Assembly: GCF_000721175.1 (NCBI RefSeq)
Contig: NZ_JOEZ01000001.1
Location: forward strand, 314,599-378,598
Reading direction: 5' to 3'
Origin: Streptomyces anulatus
Lineage (GTDB): Bacteria > Actinomycetota > Actinomycetes > Streptomycetales > Streptomycetaceae
Length of the DNA: 64,000 nucleotides
The stretch's first letter is position 1. Every line of letters begins with the position of its first letter. This document shows, in pieces, positions 17,170 to 26,164 of the stretch. The position numbers were made by a program, and so were the translations under genes. The notes under the pieces were generated by a model. That model saw nothing but the letters and a program-made list of their open reading frames with translations. It had not been told where the DNA came from and searched no databases.

Positions 17170-18657
17170 TCAGTCGAAGCGGGCGGCGAGGATCACGACG
17201 TCCTCGGCGGAATCGCTCCGGTCCAGGCCGTCGGGGAGCATGACGCACAGGACGTGGTCGGCGACGGCCGCCGGATCGTGCCGCTCGGTCTTCGGTACGG
17301 AAGCGGCGGCGGAGTGCAGCCGGGCGAAGGCGCGGTCCACCGGGTCCCCGGTGCGGCGCAGCAGCCCGTCCGTGTAGAGCAGCACGGTCTCGCCGGGAGC
17401 GGGGCTGAACTCCACGCTCGGCGCCTCCCAGCAGGCGAGCATCCCCAGCGGGGCGGAGAGCGTGGTCTCGACGAACTCGCAGCGCCGCTCGCCGAGTACC
17501 AGCGGTGGGGTGTGGCCGGCACCGGCCAGCACGACCTTGCGGGCGGCGGGTTCGCAGTAGGCGAACAGGGCGGTCGCGGTCCGCGCGGGCTCGGTGAGCC
17601 GCAGCAGCAGTTCCAGGTCGGAGAGGACGGCTACGGGATCCTCGCCCTCCATCACGGCGTACGCCCGCAGACTGGCGCGCAGCCGGCCCATGGCGGCCAT
17701 GGCGCTCGGTCCGGACCCGCCGACGGAGCCGACGGCGAGGCCGAGCGTGCGGTCGGGCAGCGGCAGCGCGTCGTACCAGTCGCCGCCGCCCCGGGGGCCG
17801 GTGCGGTGCCGGGCGGCGAGCTGGACGCCGGGGATCCGGGGCAGCCGGCTGGGCAGCAGTTCCTCGGCGACGGCGGCGACGTCCGCGCGGGCGCGCTCCA
17901 GCTCGACCAGGCGGGCCAGGTGCTCGGTGGCGTAGCGCGCGTAGAGGCCGGCGAGGTGGCGCTGTTTCTGTGCGGGCTCGGCCGGTTCGTCGTAGAGCCA
18001 GACGGCCGCGCCGAGCCGTCCGGCCGCCTCGGAGGCGAGCGGGAGGGCGTAGCTCGCGGCGTAGCCGAGCCGGGTGGCGACCTCCCGGTGCCGGGGGTCC
18101 AGGTCCTGCTCGCCGAGCAGGTCGGGGCTGGTGACCCCGGCGGCGGTGTCCGGGAGCCCGTCGAGGACGCGGCCGAGGGCGGTGGCCGCGCGCGGCACGG
18201 TCTCCAGGTGTCCGAGCTCGGCGTGGGAGAGCCCGAGGCCGAGGACGCTGGAGGGGCCCGCGCCGTTCGCCGGTTCCAGAACGAGAAGTCCGCGGCGGGC
18301 GCCGACGAGGGCGGCTCCGGCGCGCAGCAGCTCGTCGAGTGCGTCGTCGAGAGTGCTCGTCCCGGCCAGCCGCTCGGTGAGTTCGTGCAGGGTGGTGAGG
18401 TCCGAGACCCAGCCCGCCAGCCGGTCCTGGATGAAGGCTCCGGGCGGACCCGGGACCTCCGTCAGGGGAGCGGAAGTGTGCGTTGAAACCGGAACCTCTG
18501 GATCGATTCCGGCCACTTTCGGCAAGTGTGGGGCGCTCATGGCAGCCAGCTTTCCGACCGGTACGATTCGTCGAATAGCATCGCAAACCCCCATGTGATT
18601 CTGCGCCACTATCAATGTGTCCACATGTACACGCACAAGTAACCCGATGTCCAGCAT
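17170..18657 (-). CDS. GAF-SpoIIE (PP2C) serine phosphatase
   Basis: 495 residues. N-terminal segment MLDIGLLVRVHVDTLIVAQN, GAF-like domain about 75-245, then a SpoIIE-type PP2C domain (about 270-495). Metal sites: GGGDWYDA, the weakly conserved VGSVGGSG, LLYTDGL, and the terminal region SAEDVVILAARF. The usual GDVxGHG is replaced by GSVGGSG, so the second metal-binding Asp is absent, which may lower activity. Likely dephosphorylates an anti-sigma-factor antagonist. Leftward, separate from pepP. Confidence 0.86.
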   Translation of the reverse strand: MLDIGLLVRVHVDTLIVAQNHMGVCDAIRRIVPVGKLAAMSAPHLPKVAGIDPEVPVSTHTSAPLTEVPGPPGAFIQDRLAGWVSDLTTLHELTERLAGTSTLDDALDELLRAGAALVGARRGLLVLEPANGAGPSSVLGLGLSHAELGHLETVPRAATALGRVLDGLPDTAAGVTSPDLLGEQDLDPRHREVATRLGYAASYALPLASEAAGRLGAAVWLYDEPAEPAQKQRHLAGLYARYATEHLARLVELERARADVAAVAEELLPSRLPRIPGVQLAARHRTGPRGGGDWYDALPLPDRTLGLAVGSVGGSGPSAMAAMGRLRASLRAYAVMEGEDPVAVLSDLELLLRLTEPARTATALFAYCEPAARKVVLAGAGHTPPLVLGERRCEFVETTLSAPLGMLACWEAPSVEFSPAPGETVLLYTDGLLRRTGDPVDRAFARLHSAAASVPKTERHDPAAVADHVLCVMLPDGLDRSDSAEDVVILAARFD

Positions 18658-19306
18658 TGTCCCTACAGGTACCGGGCGATTCGCACCCTTCCAGTGTCGG
18701 CTAACTTGGCTGAAAAATGCACCCTACGGACGCTATTTGCGATCGACTGGGGCTGCTTCAACAGGGGTACCTCCGGGGTCAGGTCGCCGGAGGAGCGTCA
18801 TTCCGGGCATGCTGGGTACGTAAACGGTGTTGCGCGGGTGCGGTTGTGATCGCCAAGGAACCCGGCAGCGGGTTCGGGCGTCCTTACCCGTGAAGGCGAC
18901 GCCCCTGCCCCGGACGGCGGGGTTCGCATCAGGGGCGGCAGGCGAGGCGCATGCCACCCTCACCCAGCGATCGCCGGCCCGGCTCGACCCGCTCGGCTCG
19001 ACCCGCACGACTCCAGGGCAGCACGACTCCGCTCGGTCAGTTCGACCTCGTTGGGCTCCGTTCGGTCAGTTCGGCTCCGTTCGGTTCGACTCCGCTCGAT
19101 TCTGCTCGGTCAGGCACTGTTCCACCCCAGATCGGTTCTATTCGGATCGGTTCCACTCGGCTCGGCTCGGCTCACGCTCGGTACCGACGGCACGCCCGTA
19201 CCGCAGAACTGATGAGCACGTACGCACAGCGAAGAGATACGCACGTGGTGTCACGCACGCGTGCTGTCATGTGGACTCGGCGTTCAACGGAAAGGAACGA
19301 GCGCTC
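18658..19306. repeat. Gene-free region with degenerate TCGG/TTCG repeats
   Basis: A 649-bp stretch between the divergent SpoIIE and Prim-Pol-like genes. From about 18970 to 19180 it consists of irregular repeats of TTCGGCTCCG, GACTCCGCTCGG and GGTTC-like words with strong strand bias (few A). No frame shows protein-like composition. The left part (18658-18830) is less GC-rich and should contain the promoter of the phosphatase gene. Confidence 0.6.
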
Positions 19307-20056
19307 ATGCGCGAGATCCTCGGAAGGCGACGCAGGCTCCGGCGCAAGGAGGGGACCGCCCGGCTCGACGCGGCCCTGACCTGCGCCACCGTATGGCAAT
19401 GGCCCGTGGTCCCCGGAGTGGGGACGGCGCAGGCCAACCTGCCCGGTGAGAGCGGCGGCCTTGGCTGCGCCTGCCCCGAACCCGACTGCGCCGTACCGGG
19501 CGCACACCCCTTGGAACCCGGCCTGCTGGCGGCCACCACGGACGAGCGCATGGTGCGCTGGTGGTGGTCCAACCGCCCCGCCGCCCCCGTGATGCTGGCG
19601 ACCGGCGGCCGCGCGCCCTGCGCGGTGAGCCTGCCCGCCGTGGCCGGCGCCAGAGCGCTGAGCGCCCTGGACGTCCTCGGCATGCGGCTCGGCCCCGTCG
19701 TCGCGACGCCCACCCGGTGGTCGCTGCTGGTGGCCCCGTACACCCTGGAACGGCTCGGCGAACTGCTGTACGCGAAGGACTGGGTGCCCAGCTCGCTCCG
19801 GTTCCACGGCGAGGGCGGCTACCTCGTCCTGCCACCGTCCCGGACGGGCGCGGGCCAGGTCCGCTGGGAGAGGCCTCCCGCGTCGCCCCGGGCCTCCTCC
19901 ACAGCCTCCCCCGCCGCCCCGGTGTCCCGCGGGCGGACGAAGGGCGGTGCCCCCGTGGCCGCGGCGCCCTGGCTCCCGGACGTCGAAGGCGTCCTGGACG
20001 CCCTGGTCGAGGCGAGCACCGGAGCCCCGGGCGGCGGCAGCCGGCTCGCCTACTGA
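19307..20056 (+). CDS. Degenerate bifunctional DNA primase/polymerase (Prim-Pol) domain protein
   Basis: 249 residues from ATG at 19307, with AAAGGA about 10 bp upstream. The order of motifs follows the Prim-Pol N-terminal domain of actinobacterial plasmid-type proteins: WPVVPG, Cys-rich CACPEPDC with PGAHP, and GEGGYLVLPPS. The catalytic acidic motif (DxD) that should follow the GG turn reads CAVSLPAVAG with no Asp. It is probably inactive as a primase. C-terminal third is a low-complexity linker plus LPDVEGVLDALVEA. Common next to SpoIIE-type genes in Streptomyces (recollection); function unknown. Confidence 0.7.
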   Translation: MREILGRRRRLRRKEGTARLDAALTCATVWQWPVVPGVGTAQANLPGESGGLGCACPEPDCAVPGAHPLEPGLLAATTDERMVRWWWSNRPAAPVMLATGGRAPCAVSLPAVAGARALSALDVLGMRLGPVVATPTRWSLLVAPYTLERLGELLYAKDWVPSSLRFHGEGGYLVLPPSRTGAGQVRWERPPASPRASSTASPAAPVSRGRTKGGAPVAAAPWLPDVEGVLDALVEASTGAPGGGSRLAY

Positions 20057-20215
20057 CGCCTCAGGACGGACAAGCCGGACGTCCGGCTCACTCGAACGGG
20101 TGTGAGCCGGACCCGATCCGTGGTGAACGGGTGCCGGGCGGCCCGGCGGCGCGCATTCCGCCGATATCGTCGCCCCGTCGTCAGGAATTCCGCGCAGTCG
20201 CCAGGTGGGGCCACC

Positions 20216-20839
20216 ATGAATCTCCGCATGATCGGTCTCGCGGCAGCCGTCGTGTTCGGGTGTCTCGTTCCCCTGGTCGCTTCCGCGGATCCCGCCGTTG
20301 CTCCGGATGTCGTATCGGGTGATCCGGGCGACGCGAAATTTCCCGGCAGGTTGCCAGAAAGCCTTGGACCAAGGGTTTCTGAGGGCTTGTCCGAAGGTGA
20401 TGCCGTCGCCCATTCTTCGACGCTGCCGAAATCGCCATCGAGAAGGCGCGAAGAAGCCGGTCCCCCGTCTGAGTTCGATCGTACGGATGTGGCGGCGCGG
20501 TGCGGGCCCGAGCTGGTCGCACCGGAGGGCGTCGAGGCGCAGACCTGCGTCATGACCGAGGGCGGCGAGACCTGGGCGCGCACCTACTACCGGAACGCGA
20601 CCGGTGAGGTACTCCGGCCCCTGCTCACGCTGCTGGGGCCGGGCGGGCGGACCGTGGAGCTGCACTGCGCGCCGGCCGCGCACGACGAGCCGGGCACCTG
20701 CGAGACGCCGCGGGTCCCTTCATCGGGTGCGCCCCGGTCCGCCACGGCGGTGGCGGAGTTCGTGGGCGCGGGACCGGTGGACGAGGCACCGCTGCTGCTC
20801 CGCGCCGGATCCGAACGGGCGCCGGGGGCCGGGGACTGA
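20216..20839 (+). CDS. Secreted protein of unknown function
   Basis: 207 residues from ATG at 20216. Clear Sec signal peptide (IGLAAAVVFGCLVPLVASADPA, cleavage after SADPA or ASA). The mature part has a Ser/Arg-rich low-complexity first half and a second half with three Cys (CGPEL, TCVMTEGGETW, LHCAPA/GTCETP). It looks like a small extracellular domain. The first half, about 20290-20470, is distinctly less GC-rich than neighbouring genes. Followed by a terminator hairpin. No family recognised. Confidence 0.7.
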   Translation: MNLRMIGLAAAVVFGCLVPLVASADPAVAPDVVSGDPGDAKFPGRLPESLGPRVSEGLSEGDAVAHSSTLPKSPSRRREEAGPPSEFDRTDVAARCGPELVAPEGVEAQTCVMTEGGETWARTYYRNATGEVLRPLLTLLGPGGRTVELHCAPAAHDEPGTCETPRVPSSGAPRSATAVAEFVGAGPVDEAPLLLRAGSERAPGAGD

Positions 20840-20903
20840 TCCGGGGCCTACGGTCTCCGCACCCGGAGGTGTCGCAGGGCGGGCCGCAGCCGGAAACGAG
20901 GAC

Positions 20904-20943
20904 GCCCGGTCGCTGGCGACGGGGGATGCACCAGCGACCGGGC
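20904..20943. terminator. Hairpin terminator between convergent genes
   Basis: 13-bp inverted repeat 20904-20916 with 20931-20943, loop 14 bases, after the secreted-protein gene. The remaining 20944-21067 is relatively A+T rich and shows no gene. Confidence 0.7.
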
Positions 20944-21067
20944 TTCTAGAACCGTAACAAGAGATCTGCCGTTCGCAAATTCGATCTCGCCTGTAGGGAC
21001 GCCGATTTACTTACGAGTACGGCGAGTTGTGACGCGGGTCACCGCCTGGGGTGCCCTGTCGTCACTG

Positions 21068-22033
21068 TCAGCTGAGGGTCACCTGGCGGTTGGTGAGACC
21101 GCCCCGGGCGCGGCGTTCCTCGGCGGTGAGCGGGGCGTCGGACGCGAGCGCCGTCGCCAGTCGCTCGGCGAACTCCACGGCCGGCTTCTCGCACGCCTCG
21201 GCGCCCATCGAGCTCGGCAGGTCCCAGACGGGGACCACGAGCCCGTGTGCCCGGAACGAGCCGACCAGGCGGGTGTCGTCGCCGAGCGAGGAGGTGCCCG
21301 CGGCGTGCAGCCGGGCGAGCGCGTCGAGGAGCTGCTCCTCGGGGTGCGGCATGACCCAGCGCAGGTGGTTCTTCTCCGGGGTCTCGCACCAGTACGCGGC
21401 GTCGACGCCGGACAGCAGCGTCGTCGGGATCGCGGCGGCGTTCGCGCGCTCCAGGGAGGCGGACACCTCCGGCGTGGCGTTCTCCGCGTCCGGCACCCAG
21501 AACTCGAACCCGGAGTGCACGTCCGGCTCGAAAGCGGCGTCGGGGGCGAGGAGGTCCTGGAGGCGCGGACCGTCGGCCGGTACGCGGCGGGCGGTGACCG
21601 GGGAGCCGGGCTCGGCCTCCAGGGCGCGCTGGAGGGTGTCCGCGAGGTCGCGGCTGAGGTCGCCGGACGAGGTGTCGTTCTGGAGGGCGAGCAGGACGGA
21701 ACCGTCGTCGCGGCGCAGCGCCGGCCAGGCCATCGGCAGGACCGTCGCGAGCGTCACCGACGGAACTCCCTCGGGCAGCCCGTCCTTGAGGGTCAGCTCG
21801 ACGGTGGCGGCGGGCACCAGCTCGCGCAGCGCGACCCAGTCGCACTCGCCCGCGAGTCCCTCGAAGGGGCGGTGCACGAGCTCGGTCACGGCGTGGGCGG
21901 CGGCGCGTCCGTGACACGCCTTGTAACGACGGCCCGATCCGCACGGGCAGGGCTCACGGGCCCCGACGACCGGGATCTCACCGTCCTTGAGCTGCTGCTT
22001 CCCGGCCTTGGACTGAGGGCGCTTCTTGGCCAT
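21068..22033 (-). CDS. SEC-C motif protein (DUF5926)
   Basis: 321 residues from ATG at 22033 (ATG at 22042 also possible). The N-terminal SEC-C zinc motif PCPCGSGRRYKACHG (about residues 28-42) follows a Lys-rich start. The rest, DUF5926, has WVALRELVPA, FWVPDAE and VWDLP motifs. SEC-C motifs bind zinc and contact protein or nucleic acid, for example at the SecA C-terminus. The precise role is unknown. Conserved across Streptomyces beside the next two genes (recollection). Confidence 0.85.
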   Translation of the reverse strand: MAKKRPQSKAGKQQLKDGEIPVVGAREPCPCGSGRRYKACHGRAAAHAVTELVHRPFEGLAGECDWVALRELVPAATVELTLKDGLPEGVPSVTLATVLPMAWPALRRDDGSVLLALQNDTSSGDLSRDLADTLQRALEAEPGSPVTARRVPADGPRLQDLLAPDAAFEPDVHSGFEFWVPDAENATPEVSASLERANAAAIPTTLLSGVDAAYWCETPEKNHLRWVMPHPEEQLLDALARLHAAGTSSLGDDTRLVGSFRAHGLVVPVWDLPSSMGAEACEKPAVEFAERLATALASDAPLTAEERRARGGLTNRQVTLS

Positions 22034-22182
22034 GGTGGGCATTCTCCCGATTGCGACAGTGCGGACTCGGCGCGAGCCTAGCGGCCCGGGGAGCCTCGCT
22101 CGGCGCACGTACGCGCTCGGACCGTTCCGTCCGGGCGGTCGGGCCGTTCCGTCCGTGCGCTCAGGTTGCGTCGTCCGGGCGC

Positions 22183-22881
22183 TCAGCCGACGTCGTCGAA
22201 GGCCTCGGAGAAGTCCAGGCCCTCGAACCCGGTGAGCCCGCCGACACCGTGCGCGCCGACGCCGTTGCCGCCGACGCCGTTCGAGTCGATGCCGTTCGAG
22301 GTGATGCCGTTCGCGTCGGAGCAGGTGCCGCCGTTGCCGCCGATGCCGGGCGGCTTCTTCGCGGAGACCAGGGCCCAGACGGTGACTTCGCCGGACGAGT
22401 CGTCCCTTACGCCCCACTCCTGGGCCAGGGCGCTGATGATGTTGAGGCCCCGGCCGCCGCGAGCCGTCACCGAAGGAGTGGCCGGAACCGGGCGGGTCGG
22501 GCCGCCGCCGTCCGTGACCTCCACGGTGAGCCCGCCGCCGGTGTCCACCCGCCAGGCGGCGCGGATGTCCCCGTCGCCCACGTCGGTGTGCCGCCCCAGG
22601 GGCCTGCCGTGCCGGCAGGCGTTGCTGAGAAGTTCGGAAAGGATCAGAACGGCGTCGTCGACGACCGCGTCCGACACCCCGTTGCCGCGCAACTGCTCAC
22701 GCATCCGGTGTCGTGCCTGCCCCACGCCGGCAGGGCCATGAGGAATGGCCATGCTCGACGACGCGGGCACTTCTTGTGCCACCACCAACGCCACCCCCGA
22801 GACCTCCTTTGCCCCACGCCACGGGTTGGATGCCCCACTGAGCTGGGCCGGAAACCGGCCGATGCGCTGCGGGTGACGCAC
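22183..22881 (-). CDS. HATPase_c anti-sigma-like regulator with Gly/Asn repeat tail
   Basis: 232 residues. GHKL fold: VDDAVLILSELLSNACRHG (N box), TVEVTDGGGP (G1), ARGGRGLNII (G2) and WALV at the end. The N-terminal 45 residues (RIGRFPAQLSGAS, WRGAKEVSGVA) are characteristic of a Streptomyces subfamily. After residue about 185 comes a tail of pentapeptide-like repeats NGITS/NGIDS/NGVGG/NGVGA. Probably a protein kinase or anti-sigma acting on STAS partners; the partner is not in the window. Confidence 0.85.
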   Translation of the reverse strand: MRHPQRIGRFPAQLSGASNPWRGAKEVSGVALVVAQEVPASSSMAIPHGPAGVGQARHRMREQLRGNGVSDAVVDDAVLILSELLSNACRHGRPLGRHTDVGDGDIRAAWRVDTGGGLTVEVTDGGGPTRPVPATPSVTARGGRGLNIISALAQEWGVRDDSSGEVTVWALVSAKKPPGIGGNGGTCSDANGITSNGIDSNGVGGNGVGAHGVGGLTGFEGLDFSEAFDDVG

Positions 22882-22965
22882 TCGTAACGATCGAACGCGC
22901 AGCGAATGCGCCGGTGCACACCCCGTAACGGCCGAGGTCGGGGGCCTGGCGGGTCCTCATCCGTA

Positions 22966-23802
22966 CTAAATGCGGCCCAGTTGGGACAGAACCTGCTTAG
23001 GGCGGTTGGTGATGATCGCCTCGACGCCGAGTTCGGCGCACAGGTCGACGTCGGCCGGTTCGTTCACGGTCCACACGTGCACCCGGTGCCCCGCACGGTG
23101 CAGTCGTTCGATGTATCCGGGCTGGCCGCGCACGATCCGCATGCCCGGCCCCGCGATCCGGGACCCGGCGGGCAGCCGCCCGTCGCGCATCCGGGGCGAG
23201 ACGAACTGCATCAGGTAGACCGTGGGCAGCGTGGGCGCGGCGGCCTGGACGCGTTGCAGGGAGCGGCCCGAGAAGCTCATGATGCGGATGGGGGAGGGCT
23301 CGTCGGCCGGCGGTGCGGACAGGCCGAAGCGGTTCAGCAGGTGCAGGAGCCGCTCCTCGACCTGTCCGGCCCAGCGGGTGGGGTGCTTCGTCTCGATGGC
23401 CAGCTGCAGCGGCCGCCCGGTGGCCCGTACCTCGGTGAAGAGCTCCAGGAGCCGTTCCAGGGTGAGTACGGAGGTGAGCTCGCCCGGCACCGGATCCCAG
23501 TCGGGCGACTCCTCGCGGTCCTTCCAGGAGCCGAAGTCGAGGGCGGCGAGGTCGGCGAGCTCCAGCGCCGACACGGCACCGCGCCCGTTGGACGTTCGGT
23601 TCACCCGCCGGTCGTGGACGCAGACGAGATGGCCGTCGGCGGTGAGCCGGACATCGCATTCCAGCGCGTCGGCACCGTCCTCGATCGCCTTGCGATAGGC
23701 GGCCAGGGTGTGCTCGGGGGCGTCGTCGGAGGCCCCGCGGTGGGCGATGACCTGGATGGAGGTGTGCGCGCTGCGCTGCCGTGCGTGGGTCACCCGGGCC
23801 AT
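22966..23802 (-). CDS. glpQ: Glycerophosphodiester phosphodiesterase
   Basis: 278 residues from ATG at 23802. GDPD motifs: IAHRGASDDAPEHTLAAY (His-Arg, Glu), ALECDVRLTADGHLVCVHD (Glu, Asp, catalytic His) and the C-terminal VWTVNEP. Cytoplasmic form, no signal peptide. Hydrolyses deacylated phospholipids to glycerol-3-phosphate and an alcohol. Divergent from the htrA-like gene. Confidence 0.92.
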   Translation of the reverse strand: MARVTHARQRSAHTSIQVIAHRGASDDAPEHTLAAYRKAIEDGADALECDVRLTADGHLVCVHDRRVNRTSNGRGAVSALELADLAALDFGSWKDREESPDWDPVPGELTSVLTLERLLELFTEVRATGRPLQLAIETKHPTRWAGQVEERLLHLLNRFGLSAPPADEPSPIRIMSFSGRSLQRVQAAAPTLPTVYLMQFVSPRMRDGRLPAGSRIAGPGMRIVRGQPGYIERLHRAGHRVHVWTVNEPADVDLCAELGVEAIITNRPKQVLSQLGRI

Positions 23803-24003
23803 GGTGTCACCGCCGCGGGAGTGGCTGAGCACATGTCACCCTGGAGGTCTGTTTTGTCGGATGTAAAGATTGGTGTGCGGATGCACAGGTCCTGCTTACA
23901 GTGGCCCGACGTGTTGTGGGAAAAGCTGACCGCAGACACGTGCACAGCGGATTTCTTGCCGAACGCCGACTGGATGCCGAGTGGAACCGAGGAGTAAAGA
24001 GCT

Positions 24004-25728
24004 GTGAGCACCGAGAACGAGGGCAACGAGGACCGCGCGGTACCGGCCGTGCCGTCCGTTCCGTCCGCACCTCCCGTGCCGGCCGACGCTCCTGGACCGG
24101 CGACCGAGGGGGCCACGCCTCCGTCGCCGGCGGCCCCGGCCCAGGACACCGCGCGCGAGACGGCGCACGGTGCGGCACACGACCCGGCGCAGGAGACCGC
24201 GCGCCTTCCTGTGCACGACACCGGCGCGGCGGGGACCGCAACGGGTGCCCCCGGCGCGGGGGCACCGGCACCGGGAGCCCCGGCGCACGCCGAGGCGCCG
24301 CGCCACGACCCCACGCACCAGGGCTCCCCGGCCTCCCCGGCCACGCCCACGTACGCCCAGGGCGCGCACCCGACGCCGCCGCAGCCTCCCCAGCACTCCC
24401 CGTACGGTGCGGCGCCCGCGTACGGTGCGGCGCCCGAGGTTCCCGCGGGCGCCGCCTCCTGGCCGCCGCCCCCGCCCGCCGTCCCGTCGTACGCCGGCGG
24501 GGATGCCGGTCACGCGTCCGGCGGTAGCGGCGACGGCAGCGGCCACGGCCCGGTCTGGGGCGCTCCGGTCCCGCCCGGTTCCGAGTCCCCGGGCGGAAAG
24601 AGCGGCAGGGGCCGCGGCAGCGGTCTGGTGGCGGCCGTGGCCGTCGCGGCGCTCGTCGCGGGCGGCATCGGCGGCGCCCTCGGCTACTGGGCGGCCGACC
24701 GCAACGACGACGGGACCTCCGGCGGCTCGACGACCATCTCGGCGTCGGACACCCCGAGGGACCTGAAGCGCCCGGCGGGCACGGTGGCCGGGGTCGCCGC
24801 GAAGGCGCTCCCCAGCGTGGTCACCATCGACGCGCAGGGCGGCGACGGCGAGGGCGGCACGGGCACCGGCTTCGTGTACGACAAGGAAGGCCACATCCTC
24901 ACCAACAACCACGTGGTGGCCTCCGCCGCGGAGTCCGGCGAACTGTCGGCAACCTTCTCCAACGGCAAGAAGTACGCCGCCCAGGTGGTCGGCCGGGCGC
25001 AGGGCTACGACGTGGCCGTACTGAAGCTGAAGAACCCGCCGTCAGGCCTCGCCCCGCTGCCGCTGGGCAACTCGGAGAGCGTGGCCGTCGGCGACTCGAC
25101 GATCGCGATCGGCGCGCCCTTCGGCCTCTCCAACACGGTCACCACGGGCATCATCAGCGCGAAGAACCGCCCGGTGGCGTCCGGGGACGGCTCCAGCAAC
25201 AAGAACTCGTACATGAGCGCCCTGCAGACCGACGCATCGATCAACCCGGGCAACTCCGGCGGTCCGCTGCTGGACGCGACGGGCGCGGTCATCGGCATCA
25301 ACTCCGCGATCCAGTCGACCGGCGGCGGCCTCGGCCAGTCCCAGGCCGGCTCCATCGGCCTCGGCTTCGCGATCCCGGTCAACCAGGCCAAGAACGTCGC
25401 CGAGCAGCTGATCAAGACCGGCAAGCCGGTCTACCCCGTGATCGGCGCGACGGTGACGATGGAGGAGAAGACGGGCGGCGCGGCGATCTCCGCCGAGGGC
25501 GCGGGCGGCACCCCCGCCGTCACCCCGAACGGCCCGGCGGCCAAGGCGGGCCTCAAGGCGGGCGACGTGATCACGAAGTTCAACGACACCGTGATCGACA
25601 GCGGCCCGACCCTGATCGGCGAGATCTGGACCCGCAAGCCGGGCGAGAAGGTGACCCTGACGTACGAGCGCGACGGCAGGACGGCCACGGTCGAAGTCAC
25701 CCTGGGCCAGCGCGAGGGCGACAGCTGA
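24004..25728 (+). CDS. Membrane-anchored HtrA/DegP-like serine protease with PDZ domain
   Basis: 574 residues from GTG at 24004, with GAGGAG about 13 bp upstream. Residues 1-205 are a cytoplasmic Pro/Ala/His-rich disordered region, then one membrane helix (about 208-228). The trypsin-like domain has His303 (TNNHVV), Asp336 (GYDVAVLK) and Ser418 (NPGNSGGPLLD). A PDZ domain (about 475-570) carries AAKAGLKAGDVITKFND. All catalytic residues are present. Acts outside the membrane on misfolded proteins. Alone on its transcript, ahead of tRNA-Ser. Confidence 0.95.
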   Translation: MSTENEGNEDRAVPAVPSVPSAPPVPADAPGPATEGATPPSPAAPAQDTARETAHGAAHDPAQETARLPVHDTGAAGTATGAPGAGAPAPGAPAHAEAPRHDPTHQGSPASPATPTYAQGAHPTPPQPPQHSPYGAAPAYGAAPEVPAGAASWPPPPPAVPSYAGGDAGHASGGSGDGSGHGPVWGAPVPPGSESPGGKSGRGRGSGLVAAVAVAALVAGGIGGALGYWAADRNDDGTSGGSTTISASDTPRDLKRPAGTVAGVAAKALPSVVTIDAQGGDGEGGTGTGFVYDKEGHILTNNHVVASAAESGELSATFSNGKKYAAQVVGRAQGYDVAVLKLKNPPSGLAPLPLGNSESVAVGDSTIAIGAPFGLSNTVTTGIISAKNRPVASGDGSSNKNSYMSALQTDASINPGNSGGPLLDATGAVIGINSAIQSTGGGLGQSQAGSIGLGFAIPVNQAKNVAEQLIKTGKPVYPVIGATVTMEEKTGGAAISAEGAGGTPAVTPNGPAAKAGLKAGDVITKFNDTVIDSGPTLIGEIWTRKPGEKVTLTYERDGRTATVEVTLGQREGDS

Positions 25729-25814
25729 CCGGCTAGGCTGTCCCACGCGTCGAACCGGCCCCACGCGGGCCTGACGGCCCATCGGCTTGCACAGCGACCG
25801 GACCGCCGACGCGG

Positions 25815-25901
25815 GGTGGGTTGCCCGAGCGGCCTAAGGGAACGGTCTTGAAAACCGTCGTGGCAGCGATGTCACCGTGGGTTCAAATCCCACACCCACC
25901 G
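25815..25901 (+). tRNA. tRNA-Ser (anticodon UGA)
   Basis: 87-nt class II tRNA. Acceptor GGTGGGT (25815-25821) pairs with ACCCACC (25894-25900), discriminator G. The anticodon loop is CTTGAAA with TGA. It has a long variable arm and a T-loop GTTCAAATC. The CCA end is not encoded. A TAGGCT hexamer at about 25733 could be the -10 element. Confidence 0.97.
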
Positions 25902-25910
25902 CAGGTGCAA

Positions 25911-25941
25911 GGCCCCCGACCACGAGATTCGGTCGGGGGCC
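25911..25941. terminator. Terminator after tRNA-Ser(UGA)
   Basis: Perfect 11-bp GC-rich inverted repeat (25911-25921 with 25931-25941) starting 10 bases after the tRNA. The rest of the gap to 26164 shows no gene. Confidence 0.85.
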
Positions 25942-26164
25942 GCACGCGTGTGCCTCGTACGCCGGGGTGGAGAACCGCTGTCGTGGCGATACGGGAGACG
26001 GCCTTGCGGTGGAAGACGCCGGTGGGGTCGGGGGGCTTGGCCAGGGTGCCGAGGCCCGCGAGGGCCTGGGGCTGATTCTTGCCCGGAGCCGGCAGCGGAT
26101 GTGGGCTGTTCGCATCGGGCTGCCGAACCCCTCAGCTCGTCCGCCTCCCGCCCCGCCCTGCGCC

